Assembly: GCA_016699575.1 (NCBI GenBank)
Contig: CP064979.1
Location: forward strand, 1,364,001-1,428,000
Reading direction: 5' to 3'
DNA: 64,000 bases
Source: Flavobacteriales bacterium
GTDB lineage: Bacteria; Bacteroidota; Bacteroidia; Flavobacteriales_F; PHOS-HE28
Of the stretch, positions 1-8,507 are shown piece by piece. How positions within the stretch are numbered: the first letter of the stretch is position 1; each line of letters begins with the position of its first letter. The translations under genes were made by a program, and so were the position numbers. The notes under the pieces are model-generated. The model did no database searches and had not been told where the DNA came from. It was given only the letters and a program-made list of their open reading frames with translations.

Positions 1-167
1 AGCCCTGTGCCATCGCTTGGCGGCGATCCTCGACTGGTCGCCCTTGAACGCCTGTTCACCGTTCGGATCCCAAGACTTGACCCAACCATGACCGGCCCCG
101 GACCGTTGGCCGTGTGACCGACGGCTATTTTCGTCGGCCTTCAACCAGCCCCTTGTTGCCGACGCCC
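1..167. other. window-edge region, no gene assigned
   Basis: Two plus-strand frames are open from the window edge, one stopping at 89-91 and one at 114-116. Either could be the tail of an upstream gene, but neither shows a recognisable motif. The region also holds the upstream sequence of the M43 protease gene. Confidence 0.3.
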
Positions 168-2246
168 ATGCGCCACTACCTGTTTCCTGCCCTGTTGACC
201 GTAGCTACCGTCAACGCCCAACAGGCTCCTTCCATCTATTGCACCACGCACGATGAAGAGCGATTGCACGCTATGCTGGGCCACGACCCGTTGCGGATCG
301 CACAAGCCGAAGCAGCGCAGGCGGAGCTCGAGGCCTTCACGGCGCAGTTCGAAGCACAACGAGCCCAAGGCATTGCCAAGGGCGGTGGAAATCCGGTGAT
401 CCCGGTGGTCTTCCACATCATCCACAACAACGGCCCCGAGAACATCAGCAATGAGCAGATCGAGGATGCCATGGTGGTGTTGAACAATGACTTCAACAAG
501 CTGAACGACGACTGGGACAATGTGAACCCGGCGTTCCTGGGCATTGTGGCCGACGTCGGCATCACCTTCAAACTGGCCCAGAAAGACCCCGACGGCAATT
601 GCACCAATGGCATCACACGTACCGTGAGCCCGCTTACGAACGATGGCACGCAGACCATGAAGGACCTGATCCAGTGGCCGCGCGATATGTACCTGAACGT
701 TTGGGTGGCCGCCAGCGCTGACGGTGCCGCGGGCTACACCTACCGCCCCGGCGCGGTGAACAACTGGCCCGAAGGAGATGGCATCGTGCTGCTCCACGAT
801 TACGTCGGCACCATAGGTACTGGCGCTGTGAGCCGCAGCCGCACCCTTACCCACGAGGTGGGGCACTGGATCAACCTCAACCACGTGTGGGGGCCCACCA
901 ACGAACCGGGCCTTGCCAGCAACTGCAGCGAGACCGATAATGTGAGCGATACCCCGCCCACCGAAGGTTGGCAGAGCTGCAACATCAACGGCAATACCTG
1001 CACCGCTCCCGTTGACAACGTGGAGAACTACATGGAGTACAGCTACTGCAGCAAGATGTTCACCGAAGGCCAGAAAACACGCATGCTGGCCGCGCTGAGC
1101 AGCGGCACAGCGCAGCGCAACCAACTGACCACTGCGCAGAACCTGGCCGACACAGGCGTGGATCAGCCTGCAGCGCTGTGTGCAGCCGTGTTCACCACGA
1201 ACACGCGCACGGTTTGCGCCGGCAGCCCCGTCCAGTTCACCGATCTCAGTTTCAACTTCGTGAACAACTGGCAATGGGACATGCCCGGTGCACAACCCAG
1301 TTCCAGCTCCGACCAGAACCCCAGCGTCACCTACAATTTGCCCGGCGTTTACGACGTGACCCTCACGGCCGGTGACGGCAACGGCACGGTGAGCGCCACT
1401 GAAGCAGGGTACATCGTAGTGTTGCCCGCCCCCGGTACCACGGTCCCTGTGGTAGAAGGTTTCGAGTCCTTGAACGCGTTGCCCGGCAATGAATGGACGG
1501 TGATGAACGCCAACGCCGATGAGGCCTTCGAGATCACCACTGCGGCTTCGTACAGCGGGAGCAAGAGTACGCGCCTGCGCAACTACACTTCACAGGCCAC
1601 CAACCTCGATGAGCTGATCAGCGGCACGTACGACATGAGCAATGCCAGCGATATCATCATAAGCTGGCGTTTTGCGTTCGCCCAGCGCAACAGCGACAAC
1701 GACGACAAACTGCGCCTGTACGTGAGCAATGACTGCGGTGCCACCTGGAACATGCGCAAGCAACTGCGCGGCACCACCGACCTGGCCACCGTGAACCCCA
1801 CCAACGCCCAATTCACGCCCACGCAACAAAGCCAGTGGGGCTATGAGGAAGTGACCAACATCCTGAGCAATTATCACGTGGCCGACTTCCGTTTCAAGTT
1901 CTGGTTCGAGAGCGACGGCGGCAACAACCTCTACATCGATGACATCAACATCAACGGCCAGCCCGTGGGCATTGAGGACCTGGTGCTCGGCGGTGGTAGC
2001 GCACTGGTGGTGCCCGACCCCGTGGACGATGCAGCCGAGCTGCTCGTGAGCATCGAACAGCCGACCGATGTGCGCATTGATGTGGTGGATGCCCTCGGAC
2101 GCGAGATCGCTCAAGTGTTCAATGGAACCTTGGCTTCCGGCGACCAACGCATTGCCCTGCCCGTGCACCTGCTGGAGAGCGGGATGTACTTCGTGCGCAT
2201 GAGCGACGGACAGCACCTGAGCACCGTGCGTTTCGCGGTGCGCTGA
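168..2246 (+). CDS. secreted M43-family zinc metalloprotease with PKD and T9SS type A sorting domain
   Basis: Predicted extracellular protease of 692 residues. The ATG at 168 is chosen over an in-frame GTG at 114 because it gives a clean signal peptide (MRHYLFPALL...NAQQ). The zinc site HEVGHWINLNH lies near residue 229, and a Met-turn-like NYMEYS follows, as in the pappalysin/cytophagalysin (M43) group. The usual Gly of the HExxHxxGxxH motif is Asn, a change I recall as common in Bacteroidota M43 enzymes. A PKD-like domain spans about 340-425, and a jelly-roll-like domain about 430-590. The last 85 or so residues form a T9SS type A domain with strands such as VDALGREIAQ and SGMYFVRMSDG. The protein is therefore expected to cross the outer membrane by T9SS. 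The next gene starts 2 nt downstream. Confidence 0.9.
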   Translation: MRHYLFPALLTVATVNAQQAPSIYCTTHDEERLHAMLGHDPLRIAQAEAAQAELEAFTAQFEAQRAQGIAKGGGNPVIPVVFHIIHNNGPENISNEQIEDAMVVLNNDFNKLNDDWDNVNPAFLGIVADVGITFKLAQKDPDGNCTNGITRTVSPLTNDGTQTMKDLIQWPRDMYLNVWVAASADGAAGYTYRPGAVNNWPEGDGIVLLHDYVGTIGTGAVSRSRTLTHEVGHWINLNHVWGPTNEPGLASNCSETDNVSDTPPTEGWQSCNINGNTCTAPVDNVENYMEYSYCSKMFTEGQKTRMLAALSSGTAQRNQLTTAQNLADTGVDQPAALCAAVFTTNTRTVCAGSPVQFTDLSFNFVNNWQWDMPGAQPSSSSDQNPSVTYNLPGVYDVTLTAGDGNGTVSATEAGYIVVLPAPGTTVPVVEGFESLNALPGNEWTVMNANADEAFEITTAASYSGSKSTRLRNYTSQATNLDELISGTYDMSNASDIIISWRFAFAQRNSDNDDKLRLYVSNDCGATWNMRKQLRGTTDLATVNPTNAQFTPTQQSQWGYEEVTNILSNYHVADFRFKFWFESDGGNNLYIDDININGQPVGIEDLVLGGGSALVVPDPVDDAAELLVSIEQPTDVRIDVVDALGREIAQVFNGTLASGDQRIALPVHLLESGMYFVRMSDGQHLSTVRFAVR

Positions 2247-2248
2247 GC

Positions 2249-2695
2249 ATGCGCAAGGTCGTCGTTATCGCATTGGTCTTGGGCATGCTGAGCGCCTGCG
2301 AACGGGCGGGCAATGCGGCAAAGGAGACCATCAGCAAAGGTGGTGAGGTAGCTGGCCAGGCGGCCAGCGAGTTCATCAAGGGCGCCAAGGAGGGCGTGGA
2401 GAAAACCATGGCGCTCACCGTGGAACTGGATAGTACGCTCGGCAACAGGGGTGCATCGCTCGGCAAGACCGAAATGAGCGACGACTATTCGGCCTTGCAG
2501 GTGTACATCATCCTGGACCGTGACCTGTCCGATACGCTCGTGGCAAAGGCCTACGATGCCGATGGTCTGGAGATGGGCCGTGCCCGGTTCGGTGTGAGCG
2601 GCAAGGCCGGCGATGCGGGCTGGCATACCATCACCTTCCCGGAACAGACCGATCTGGAGGCAAAGGGGAAAGTGGTGATCGGGATGCATCCCTGA
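2249..2695 (+). CDS. small putative lipoprotein
   Basis: 148 residues. The N-terminus MRKVVVIALVLGMLSAC has a lipobox (LSAC), so the mature protein should be lipid-anchored at Cys17. An amphipathic Ala/Lys/Glu-rich helix follows (about 20-55), then a beta-rich C-terminal domain. I do not recognise the family. It begins 2 nt after the protease stop and is probably co-transcribed with it. A stem-loop at 2717-2740 ends the unit. Confidence 0.75.
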   Translation: MRKVVVIALVLGMLSACERAGNAAKETISKGGEVAGQAASEFIKGAKEGVEKTMALTVELDSTLGNRGASLGKTEMSDDYSALQVYIILDRDLSDTLVAKAYDADGLEMGRARFGVSGKAGDAGWHTITFPEQTDLEAKGKVVIGMHP

Positions 2696-2716
2696 TCGGT
2701 CACCCTCGCAGAATGA

Positions 2717-2740
2717 CGAAGGCCGCTCACGCGGCCTTCG
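2717..2740. terminator. bidirectional stem-loop between convergent genes
   Basis: Perfect 10-bp inverted repeat (CGAAGGCCGC / GCGGCCTTCG) with a TCAC loop, lying between a plus-strand stop at 2695 and a minus-strand stop at 2762. No strong T-tract follows on either strand. The terminator role is inferred from position and stem strength. Confidence 0.6.
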
Positions 2741-2761
2741 TGCTGAACAGGATAACCCAGC

Positions 2762-3214
2762 TCAGGACTTCTTGTAGCCCATCAGGATGGTGACGCAGCC
2801 CACCGGCACCAGGTCATTGGCGCTTTTGCGATCGGGCACGTACACCAGCACTTTCAGTTGCGTGGTGCTTTCCACCTTCAGGTCGAAGGTGTGCTTGGGC
2901 TCATCGGCCAGGCTTTCGAAAATGGTGCGGTTGCCCGCGTCCACCAGCTTCCAGTTCACTTCGCCCAACGACGGGTGCGTGCAAACCAGCAGGCGGTAAT
3001 CCTGACCGCTGTAGAAGGTCATGCTCACCTCCGCTTCTTCGCCTGGGGAAAGCTGGGCAGCGTTGAAGGTCTCGTTGAAGGTGTACGGCTCCAACTGCGG
3101 GATGCACTTGTTCTTGGCGAAGCTGCGGCACTGGGCATCGGCCACGTTCGGTGCGATGCAGGCGGCAATGAGGGCGGCAGTGGCCGCGATCGAGCGTAGT
3201 GTGATCATGGCCAT
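2762..3214 (-). CDS. hypothetical secreted protein
   Basis: About 150 residues with a signal peptide (MAMITLRSIAATAALIAACI...ADA) and a mature beta-rich domain with four cysteines. No family recognised. An in-frame GTG lies at 3220 and a further ATG at 3208; the ATG at 3214 is chosen because it begins just after the stop of the upstream gene (3217-3219). The tight spacing implies an operon with the lipoprotein encoded at 3217-4092. Confidence 0.7.
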   Translation of the reverse strand: MAMITLRSIAATAALIAACIAPNVADAQCRSFAKNKCIPQLEPYTFNETFNAAQLSPGEEAEVSMTFYSGQDYRLLVCTHPSLGEVNWKLVDAGNRTIFESLADEPKHTFDLKVESTTQLKVLVYVPDRKSANDLVPVGCVTILMGYKKS

Positions 3215-3216
3215 GG

Positions 3217-4092
3217 TCACTGGATATAAGCGTTACGGATGCTGGCTGCTTTGTCGCGCAATGCTTTGAGCTGGTCATCGGTCAGCGTAGCGGGTGTTCC
3301 CCCTCCGATCACGGTAACGCCGCTCGCGTTGGTGCTGGTGGTGGTGGCCGCTGCTCCCGTGTTCACTCCCTCGAAAAGGGTTTGCAGCGCCTTCATGTCG
3401 GCGATGACGCCTTGCACGGCCTGATCGTCCGGATGATCGCCCAACAAACTGATGATGTCGCCCAGTGAGAGCTTCTGCTCGGCGATGCGTTGGCGCAGCG
3501 CGTCGTTCGGCTTGGTGGCCGCCACTTGGGTGGCGATGTACAGGCCTTCCGTCCATCCAGCGGCGATCATCAGCGCGCTGAGATGGCTGCGGCCCTCCTC
3601 TTTCAGGTAACCGTCCATGTCCCAATAGGTGGTGGTCACGATGTCAATGAGCTTGTCGCGGTCCTCCTTGGCGTCCTGCAATGCTTGCAGCGTGCTGTCG
3701 CTGAAGGCGCTGCTGATACCGAGGTTCTTGGCCAGGTTCTGGGCCGCGGCGGTGAAGAGCATGCTCTCCTGCGTTTGGTTGAAGATGCTGGCGTAGCTGA
3801 GATCCGCGCCGTAAACACCCAAGTTGATGGCCTGCTTGCTCGCCGTGGTGTAGTTGCGCCAGGTATTGGGATCGCTCAGGATATCAGTATCGTACTCGGC
3901 CCCGGCATCCTGCAGCAGGCTGGCCGTCTGCATGGGCGACGGGATGGTGCGGAAGATCTTCTTGGTCTTCTGCTTCAGCGCCTCGGAGGTGCTGTCGGCA
4001 CCGTCTGTGACGAGCTGGTCGCCGGTTTGCTGACCGCCGCCACAGGCCATGGCCAGCATAGCGATCGGTAGCAGTCGGATGAGTTTCTTCAT
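3217..4092 (-). CDS. conserved Bacteroidota lipoprotein, function unknown
   Basis: 291 residues from the ATG at 4092, preferred to an in-frame start at 4191 because it gives a lipoprotein signal (MKKLIRLLPIAMLAMACGGG, lipobox LAMAC). The mature protein is mostly helical, with stretches such as NLGVYGADLSYASIFNQTQE and AGWTEGLYIATQ that I recall from uncharacterised Bacteroidota lipoproteins. The C-terminal part before the last helix is Thr/Ala-rich. Its stop nearly touches the next minus-strand gene (start 3214). No enzymatic motif is seen. Confidence 0.75.
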   Translation of the reverse strand: MKKLIRLLPIAMLAMACGGGQQTGDQLVTDGADSTSEALKQKTKKIFRTIPSPMQTASLLQDAGAEYDTDILSDPNTWRNYTTASKQAINLGVYGADLSYASIFNQTQESMLFTAAAQNLAKNLGISSAFSDSTLQALQDAKEDRDKLIDIVTTTYWDMDGYLKEEGRSHLSALMIAAGWTEGLYIATQVAATKPNDALRQRIAEQKLSLGDIISLLGDHPDDQAVQGVIADMKALQTLFEGVNTGAAATTTSTNASGVTVIGGGTPATLTDDQLKALRDKAASIRNAYIQ

Positions 4093-4147
4093 GGTAAGGG
4101 AGGACACGTTCGTGGTCGCGCCAAAGATGCCCGTGGAAGCCCCGACC

Positions 4148-7024
4148 CTAGTGGGCTTCCAGCCAGTTTTTCCCCACCGCCATGTCAACAAGGAGCGGTA
4201 CGTTCAGTTGCATGGCTCCCTCCATCCGGCCCCGCACCATCGCTTTCAGGTCCTCCACCTCCGCCCGATGGGCGTCGAACACCAGTTCATCGTGCACCTG
4301 GAGGAGCAGCTTGCTGCGCATGCGGCGCTGCTGCATTTCCCGATGGATGCTCACCATGGCCACCTTGATGATGTCAGCAGCCGTGCCCTGCATGGGCGCG
4401 TTGATGGCGATGCGTTCGGCTTGTGCGCGCACCGTGTTGTTGGCGCTGGTGATGTCCGGCAGGTAGCGTCGGCGGCCCATCAGGGTCTTGATGTAGCCGT
4501 GCGTGCGGCAGAAGCCGATCATCTCATCCATGTAGTTGCGCACACCGGGGAATTGCGCGAAGTAGTCGTCGATGATCTGTTTCGCCTCAGCCCGCGGGAT
4601 CCCCAGGTTCTGTGAAAGTCCGAAGGCCCCTTGTCCGTATGCGATGCCGAAGTTGACGGCCTTGGCGCGGCTCCGCTGGTCGCGGGTAACGGCGGCGATG
4701 TCCACGTTGAACACTTTGGCTGCCGTGGCCGCGTGGATGTCGAGCCCGTGGCGGAAAGCCTCCTGCATATTGTGGTCGCCGCTCATGTGGGCAATGATGC
4801 GCAGCTCGATCTGGCTGTAGTCAGCGCTGAGCAATTGGTATTCTTCGTTGCGTGGCACGAAGGCTTTCCGGATCTCGCGGCCTTTCTCCGTGCGTATGGG
4901 GATGTTCTGCAGGTTGGGATCGTTGCTGGCCAGGCGGCCCGTGGCGGCCACGGTCTGGAGGTAGCTGGTGTGCACGCGGTGCGTCACGGGATCAGCAGCT
5001 TCCGGCAACGTGTCCACGTAGGTGCCCTTCAGCTTGCGCAAGCTGCGATAGTCCAGGATGAGCGGCACCACTGGATGCGCGTTGCTGAGTTCCTGCAGGA
5101 TGTCCTCGCTGGTCTGGTACTGGCCCGTCTTGGCGGTCTTCTTCACTTTATCCCCTCCGATCTTGAGGGTCTCAAAGAGCACGTCGCCGAGCTGCTTCGG
5201 ACTGTCGATGTTGAAGGGCACGCCACAGGCTTTGTGGATCTCTTCCTGCAAGCGCAGCAGGTCCGTGCCGAGTTCCTCGCTGAACTGTTTGAGGGCCGGG
5301 ATGTCGATGCGGATGCCCTCGGTTTCCATGTCCGCGAGCACGTGCACCAACGGCATCTCCACATCGTTGAAGAGCTTGGTCACCTCGTCCTCTTCGAGCA
5401 GCGGCGCGAACTTCTCGCCGAGCTGCCACGTGATGTCGGCGTCTTCGGCGCTGTACTCCTTCACCGCGTTCACATCGGCGTCGCGCATGCTCTTCTGCGT
5501 CTTGCCGCGCTCCTTCGGACCGATGAGCGTTTCGATGCTCACCGGGCGATAACCGAGGTACACCTCGCTCAGGTAGTCCATCCCGTGTTTCTGCTGATCG
5601 GGTTTGAGCAGGTAGTGCGCGACCATCGTATCGAAGAGCGGGCCTTTCACCTCTACCCCGTAGTTCTTCAACACGCGGATGTCGTACTTGGCGTTCTGGG
5701 CCACTTTGCCGATGGCCTCGTTCTCCAGCATCGGCTTGAAGATGTCAACGATGCGCTGTGCTCCTTCGCGATCCGCGGGTACTGGCACGTAGTAGCCTTC
5801 GTGCGCTTTCCAACTGAAGGCGAGACCGACCAGCTCAGCGGTGCGCTCATCCGTTCCCGTGGTCTCGGTATCAAAGCAGAACCGCGGTTGCTTCTTCAAC
5901 TGGGCCGCGAGCATGTACATCTTCTCGTTCGTGTCCTCCAGGAAATAGCGGTGCGGCACCGTGTCGATGTTGGCGAACTCTTTCAGTTCGACATCCCCGT
6001 CCGCGTCCACGCTCGTTCCGAACAGATCGACTTGTCCGCCTTGACCCTCTCCGGCTCCCCCGGCGGGGGAGAGCCGCGAGCTGCTCCCCTTGGAGGTTAG
6101 GCCACCCACTTGGGCACTTGCCTGATCAGCTGGTGCAAGCACACGCGCCGTCAGGTTCTTGAATTCAAGTTCGCTGAAGACCTCCAGCACTTTGGCTGCA
6201 TCCGGCGGGTCCAAGTGCAGCGCATCGTGGTCCAGTTCCACGGGAGCATTGATGTTGATGGTGGCCAACATCTTGCTCATGCGCCCCTGTTCCGCGAAGG
6301 CGATCACGTTCTCCTTCTGCTTGCCTTTCAATTGCTCGGCCCCGTCGATCACGCCCTCCAGCGATCCGAACTGCTGCACGAGCTTCATCGCGGTCTTCTC
6401 GCCGATACCGGGAATACCCGGGATGTTATCCACCGCATCACCCATCAGGCCAAGGATGTCCTTCACCTGCTCCGGACTGGTCAATCCTCCCCAGCGCTCG
6501 CAGATCTCTTTGGGCCCGAGCTTCTCCGGCGGATCACCACCGCGGCCGGGTTTGTACATGACGATCCTGTCGCTCACCAATTGCCCGAAGTCCTTGTCCG
6601 GCGTTATCATAAAAGTGGTGTAGCCTTCCAACTCGGCCTTCTTCGCCAACGTGCCGATCACATCATCCGCTTCGTAGCCGTCACTCTCGAGGATGGGGAT
6701 GTTCATCGCCTCGATGATGCGGCGGATGTACGGCAAGTTGGTGCGGATGTCGTCCGGCATCTCTTCGCGGTTCGCCTTGTAGTCGAGCAGTGTTTCGTGG
6801 CGCTCCGTGGGTGCCGACGTATCGAAGACCACGGCCAGGTGCGTTGGTTTCTCGCGCTTGATCAGATCGAGCAATGTGGTGGTGAAACCGAAGGCAGCGC
6901 TGGTGTTAAAGCCCTTGCTGTTCACGCGTGGCGCGCGGATGAAACTGAAGTAGGCGCGGTAGATGAGCGCGAAGGCGTCGAGGAGGAAGAGGCGCTTGTC
7001 GTCGCCGTTGGTCTGTTCGGACAT
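4148..7024 (-). CDS. polA: DNA polymerase I
   Basis: 958 residues, full three-domain Pol I for gap filling, primer removal and repair. The 5'-nuclease domain covers 1-300 (DGYEADDVIG near 116, GDAVDNIPGIPGIGEKTA near 195). A 3'-5' exonuclease domain follows with its acidic residues intact (FDTETTG near 384, NAKYD near 444, YSAEDAD near 524), so proofreading is expected. The polymerase domain has motif A DYSQIELR (735-742), motif B RSRAKAVNFGIAYG (785-798) and motif C QVHDELV (909-915). Residues about 306-334, between the nuclease and exonuclease domains, are low-complexity Ser/Gly and are encoded by a palindromic repeat-like DNA segment. A TACCTTGC box (7029-7036, minus) sits just before the ATG. 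Confidence 0.98.
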   Translation of the reverse strand: MSEQTNGDDKRLFLLDAFALIYRAYFSFIRAPRVNSKGFNTSAAFGFTTTLLDLIKREKPTHLAVVFDTSAPTERHETLLDYKANREEMPDDIRTNLPYIRRIIEAMNIPILESDGYEADDVIGTLAKKAELEGYTTFMITPDKDFGQLVSDRIVMYKPGRGGDPPEKLGPKEICERWGGLTSPEQVKDILGLMGDAVDNIPGIPGIGEKTAMKLVQQFGSLEGVIDGAEQLKGKQKENVIAFAEQGRMSKMLATININAPVELDHDALHLDPPDAAKVLEVFSELEFKNLTARVLAPADQASAQVGGLTSKGSSSRLSPAGGAGEGQGGQVDLFGTSVDADGDVELKEFANIDTVPHRYFLEDTNEKMYMLAAQLKKQPRFCFDTETTGTDERTAELVGLAFSWKAHEGYYVPVPADREGAQRIVDIFKPMLENEAIGKVAQNAKYDIRVLKNYGVEVKGPLFDTMVAHYLLKPDQQKHGMDYLSEVYLGYRPVSIETLIGPKERGKTQKSMRDADVNAVKEYSAEDADITWQLGEKFAPLLEEDEVTKLFNDVEMPLVHVLADMETEGIRIDIPALKQFSEELGTDLLRLQEEIHKACGVPFNIDSPKQLGDVLFETLKIGGDKVKKTAKTGQYQTSEDILQELSNAHPVVPLILDYRSLRKLKGTYVDTLPEAADPVTHRVHTSYLQTVAATGRLASNDPNLQNIPIRTEKGREIRKAFVPRNEEYQLLSADYSQIELRIIAHMSGDHNMQEAFRHGLDIHAATAAKVFNVDIAAVTRDQRSRAKAVNFGIAYGQGAFGLSQNLGIPRAEAKQIIDDYFAQFPGVRNYMDEMIGFCRTHGYIKTLMGRRRYLPDITSANNTVRAQAERIAINAPMQGTAADIIKVAMVSIHREMQQRRMRSKLLLQVHDELVFDAHRAEVEDLKAMVRGRMEGAMQLNVPLLVDMAVGKNWLEAH
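6045..6096. repeat. GC-rich palindromic repeat-like segment inside polA
   Basis: The DNA encoding the PolA linker forms an imperfect hairpin (CGGCTCCCCC at 6052-6061 against GGGGGAGAGCCG at 6065-6076), followed by a second small dyad (CTCC-CCTT-GGAG, 6084-6095). The composition resembles the dispersed intergenic CTCCCC...GGGGAG repeats I recall from Bacteroidota genomes. The insertion is a multiple of three, so the frame stays open. Assignment to a repeat family is inference. Confidence 0.5.
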
Positions 7025-7133
7025 GGCGGCAAGGTAGAAGCGTGGAAGAACGAATCGTAGTTAGCGGAAGCCAAGCCGGGTCATTGGGCCGAAGCACCGC
7101 GCGCCAACTGCGCAACACCAATCATCGGTGCAG

Positions 7134-8507
7134 TCAGTGCACGATCATCAAACGCGACCGGTACAAGCCAGCAGGGCTGAACAACAAAGCGGTATATGTC
7201 CCCACAGCCCATCGCGACACGTCGAGTTCAACGACCGATCGCTGCACTGCGCTCTGCGAAGCGATCAAACGACCGATCTCGTCGTACACCAACAAGTTGC
7301 CACCCATCACGCCCGTATTCACACCAATGGTCACCACATCGGATGCCGGATTTGGGTGTACATAAACCCGCGGCACGCCGTGTTGCTCCTCCACCCCCAC
7401 ATGCACCACCTCAATGCATGTATCGGGCACCACCGCATCAAGGTCCAAGCGGCCGATGAATTCTTGGTAGAGCTCGGCGTGCGTTGAGGGCATGGCGAAG
7501 TACAGATCATCCTGGAAGATGGTCATTTTCTGACCACCACCTACGGTGGGTCCGCCAAGGGCGCAGAGCTGATGGCCATCGTAGCGCCAGATGTCGTAAA
7601 TGGTGGTATCGCCCACCAGGTGTCCTGCACCGGCGATGTACAGATCGCCCTCATGCACGAGCATGTCCCACACATGATTCACGAAGGTGATCCCGTTGGG
7701 CGCGAACTGCAACCAGTCAGAACCATCCCACACACGAATGTGGTCACTGAGCCCTGGCTCCTGCAACCAACCGCCCACGAACAGCGAATCGCCATAGCCT
7801 TGGATAGAGGCGATGAAGTAGAAGCCAGGCACTCCTCCGTCCAAGCCACACCACTGGTCCACGCCATCGAAGGCCACGATCTTGCGCGAGCCGAGCGCCT
7901 CGAAGATGCCGCCGAAGTAGTACACCCCATTGTGGTAGTGCGCTTCGTACACCGCGCTGGGTGCTGGGATCGGATTGTTGGGCAACGGCTGCCAAGCACC
8001 ACCGATCCACTCGTTGGGGCTGGGCATGCTGGTGCCGTACACCGAATCGGCCAGGCCGCCCCGGAACAAACGGCCGTTCACCTCGTGGAGCCACGCAGGT
8101 GCGTTCGGTTGGCCGCAGGGCAGCCAGGTGGTGTCGGCTAGCATGGCTATGTAGGCTAAAGAGGTGTCGTATCGCCACCCTCCTGTGTAGGGTGCGACGA
8201 ACAACGTGTCATGGAATAGCGCGATGCTCGGCAGCGTATGGTATTGGCAACCGAAAAGCGTATCAGCCCCTCCGCCCGCGAACCCTGTATCGCTCCACTG
8301 GATTCCGTCCCAGCGCACTAAATGGTGCGCTGCAAGCGAATCAACATTGGTTGTGCAGAATGCGCCCCCAACAATCAGTTGGGTGCTGTCGTTGGTGTGC
8401 TCGAATGCCCCGACAAAAAAGTCCAGGCCACCATTGAGACTCTGCCATTGAGCTGGTGCACCGCATGCTGTGATCGCGAGAGCGATCATCACGATCAACC
8501 TTTTCAT
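7134..8507 (-). CDS. secreted propeller-like protein with T9SS type A sorting domain
   Basis: 457 residues. The signal peptide is MKRLIVMIALAITACGAPAQ; the ITAC could also be read as a lipobox. The central region has repeated short segments (GGAF, DGIQWS, HNGVYYFGGIF, YGDSLFVGG, HEGDLYIAGAG), suggesting a kelch- or propeller-like beta fold. The C-terminal 90 residues are a T9SS type A domain (VYVHPNPASDVVTIGV, then LLVYDEIGRLIAS). The start overlaps the upstream gene's stop by 4 nt (ATGA at 8504-8507), so the two T9SS proteins are translationally coupled. Their sorting domains are clearly related to each other. Ligand and function are unknown. Confidence 0.85.
   Translation of the reverse strand: MKRLIVMIALAITACGAPAQWQSLNGGLDFFVGAFEHTNDSTQLIVGGAFCTTNVDSLAAHHLVRWDGIQWSDTGFAGGGADTLFGCQYHTLPSIALFHDTLFVAPYTGGWRYDTSLAYIAMLADTTWLPCGQPNAPAWLHEVNGRLFRGGLADSVYGTSMPSPNEWIGGAWQPLPNNPIPAPSAVYEAHYHNGVYYFGGIFEALGSRKIVAFDGVDQWCGLDGGVPGFYFIASIQGYGDSLFVGGWLQEPGLSDHIRVWDGSDWLQFAPNGITFVNHVWDMLVHEGDLYIAGAGHLVGDTTIYDIWRYDGHQLCALGGPTVGGGQKMTIFQDDLYFAMPSTHAELYQEFIGRLDLDAVVPDTCIEVVHVGVEEQHGVPRVYVHPNPASDVVTIGVNTGVMGGNLLVYDEIGRLIASQSAVQRSVVELDVSRWAVGTYTALLFSPAGLYRSRLMIVH

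Noticed and set aside
4631..6100. 489-codon plus-strand open frame
   Set aside because: Antisense to polA, rich in His/Val/Ala/Arg as expected for a shadow frame.
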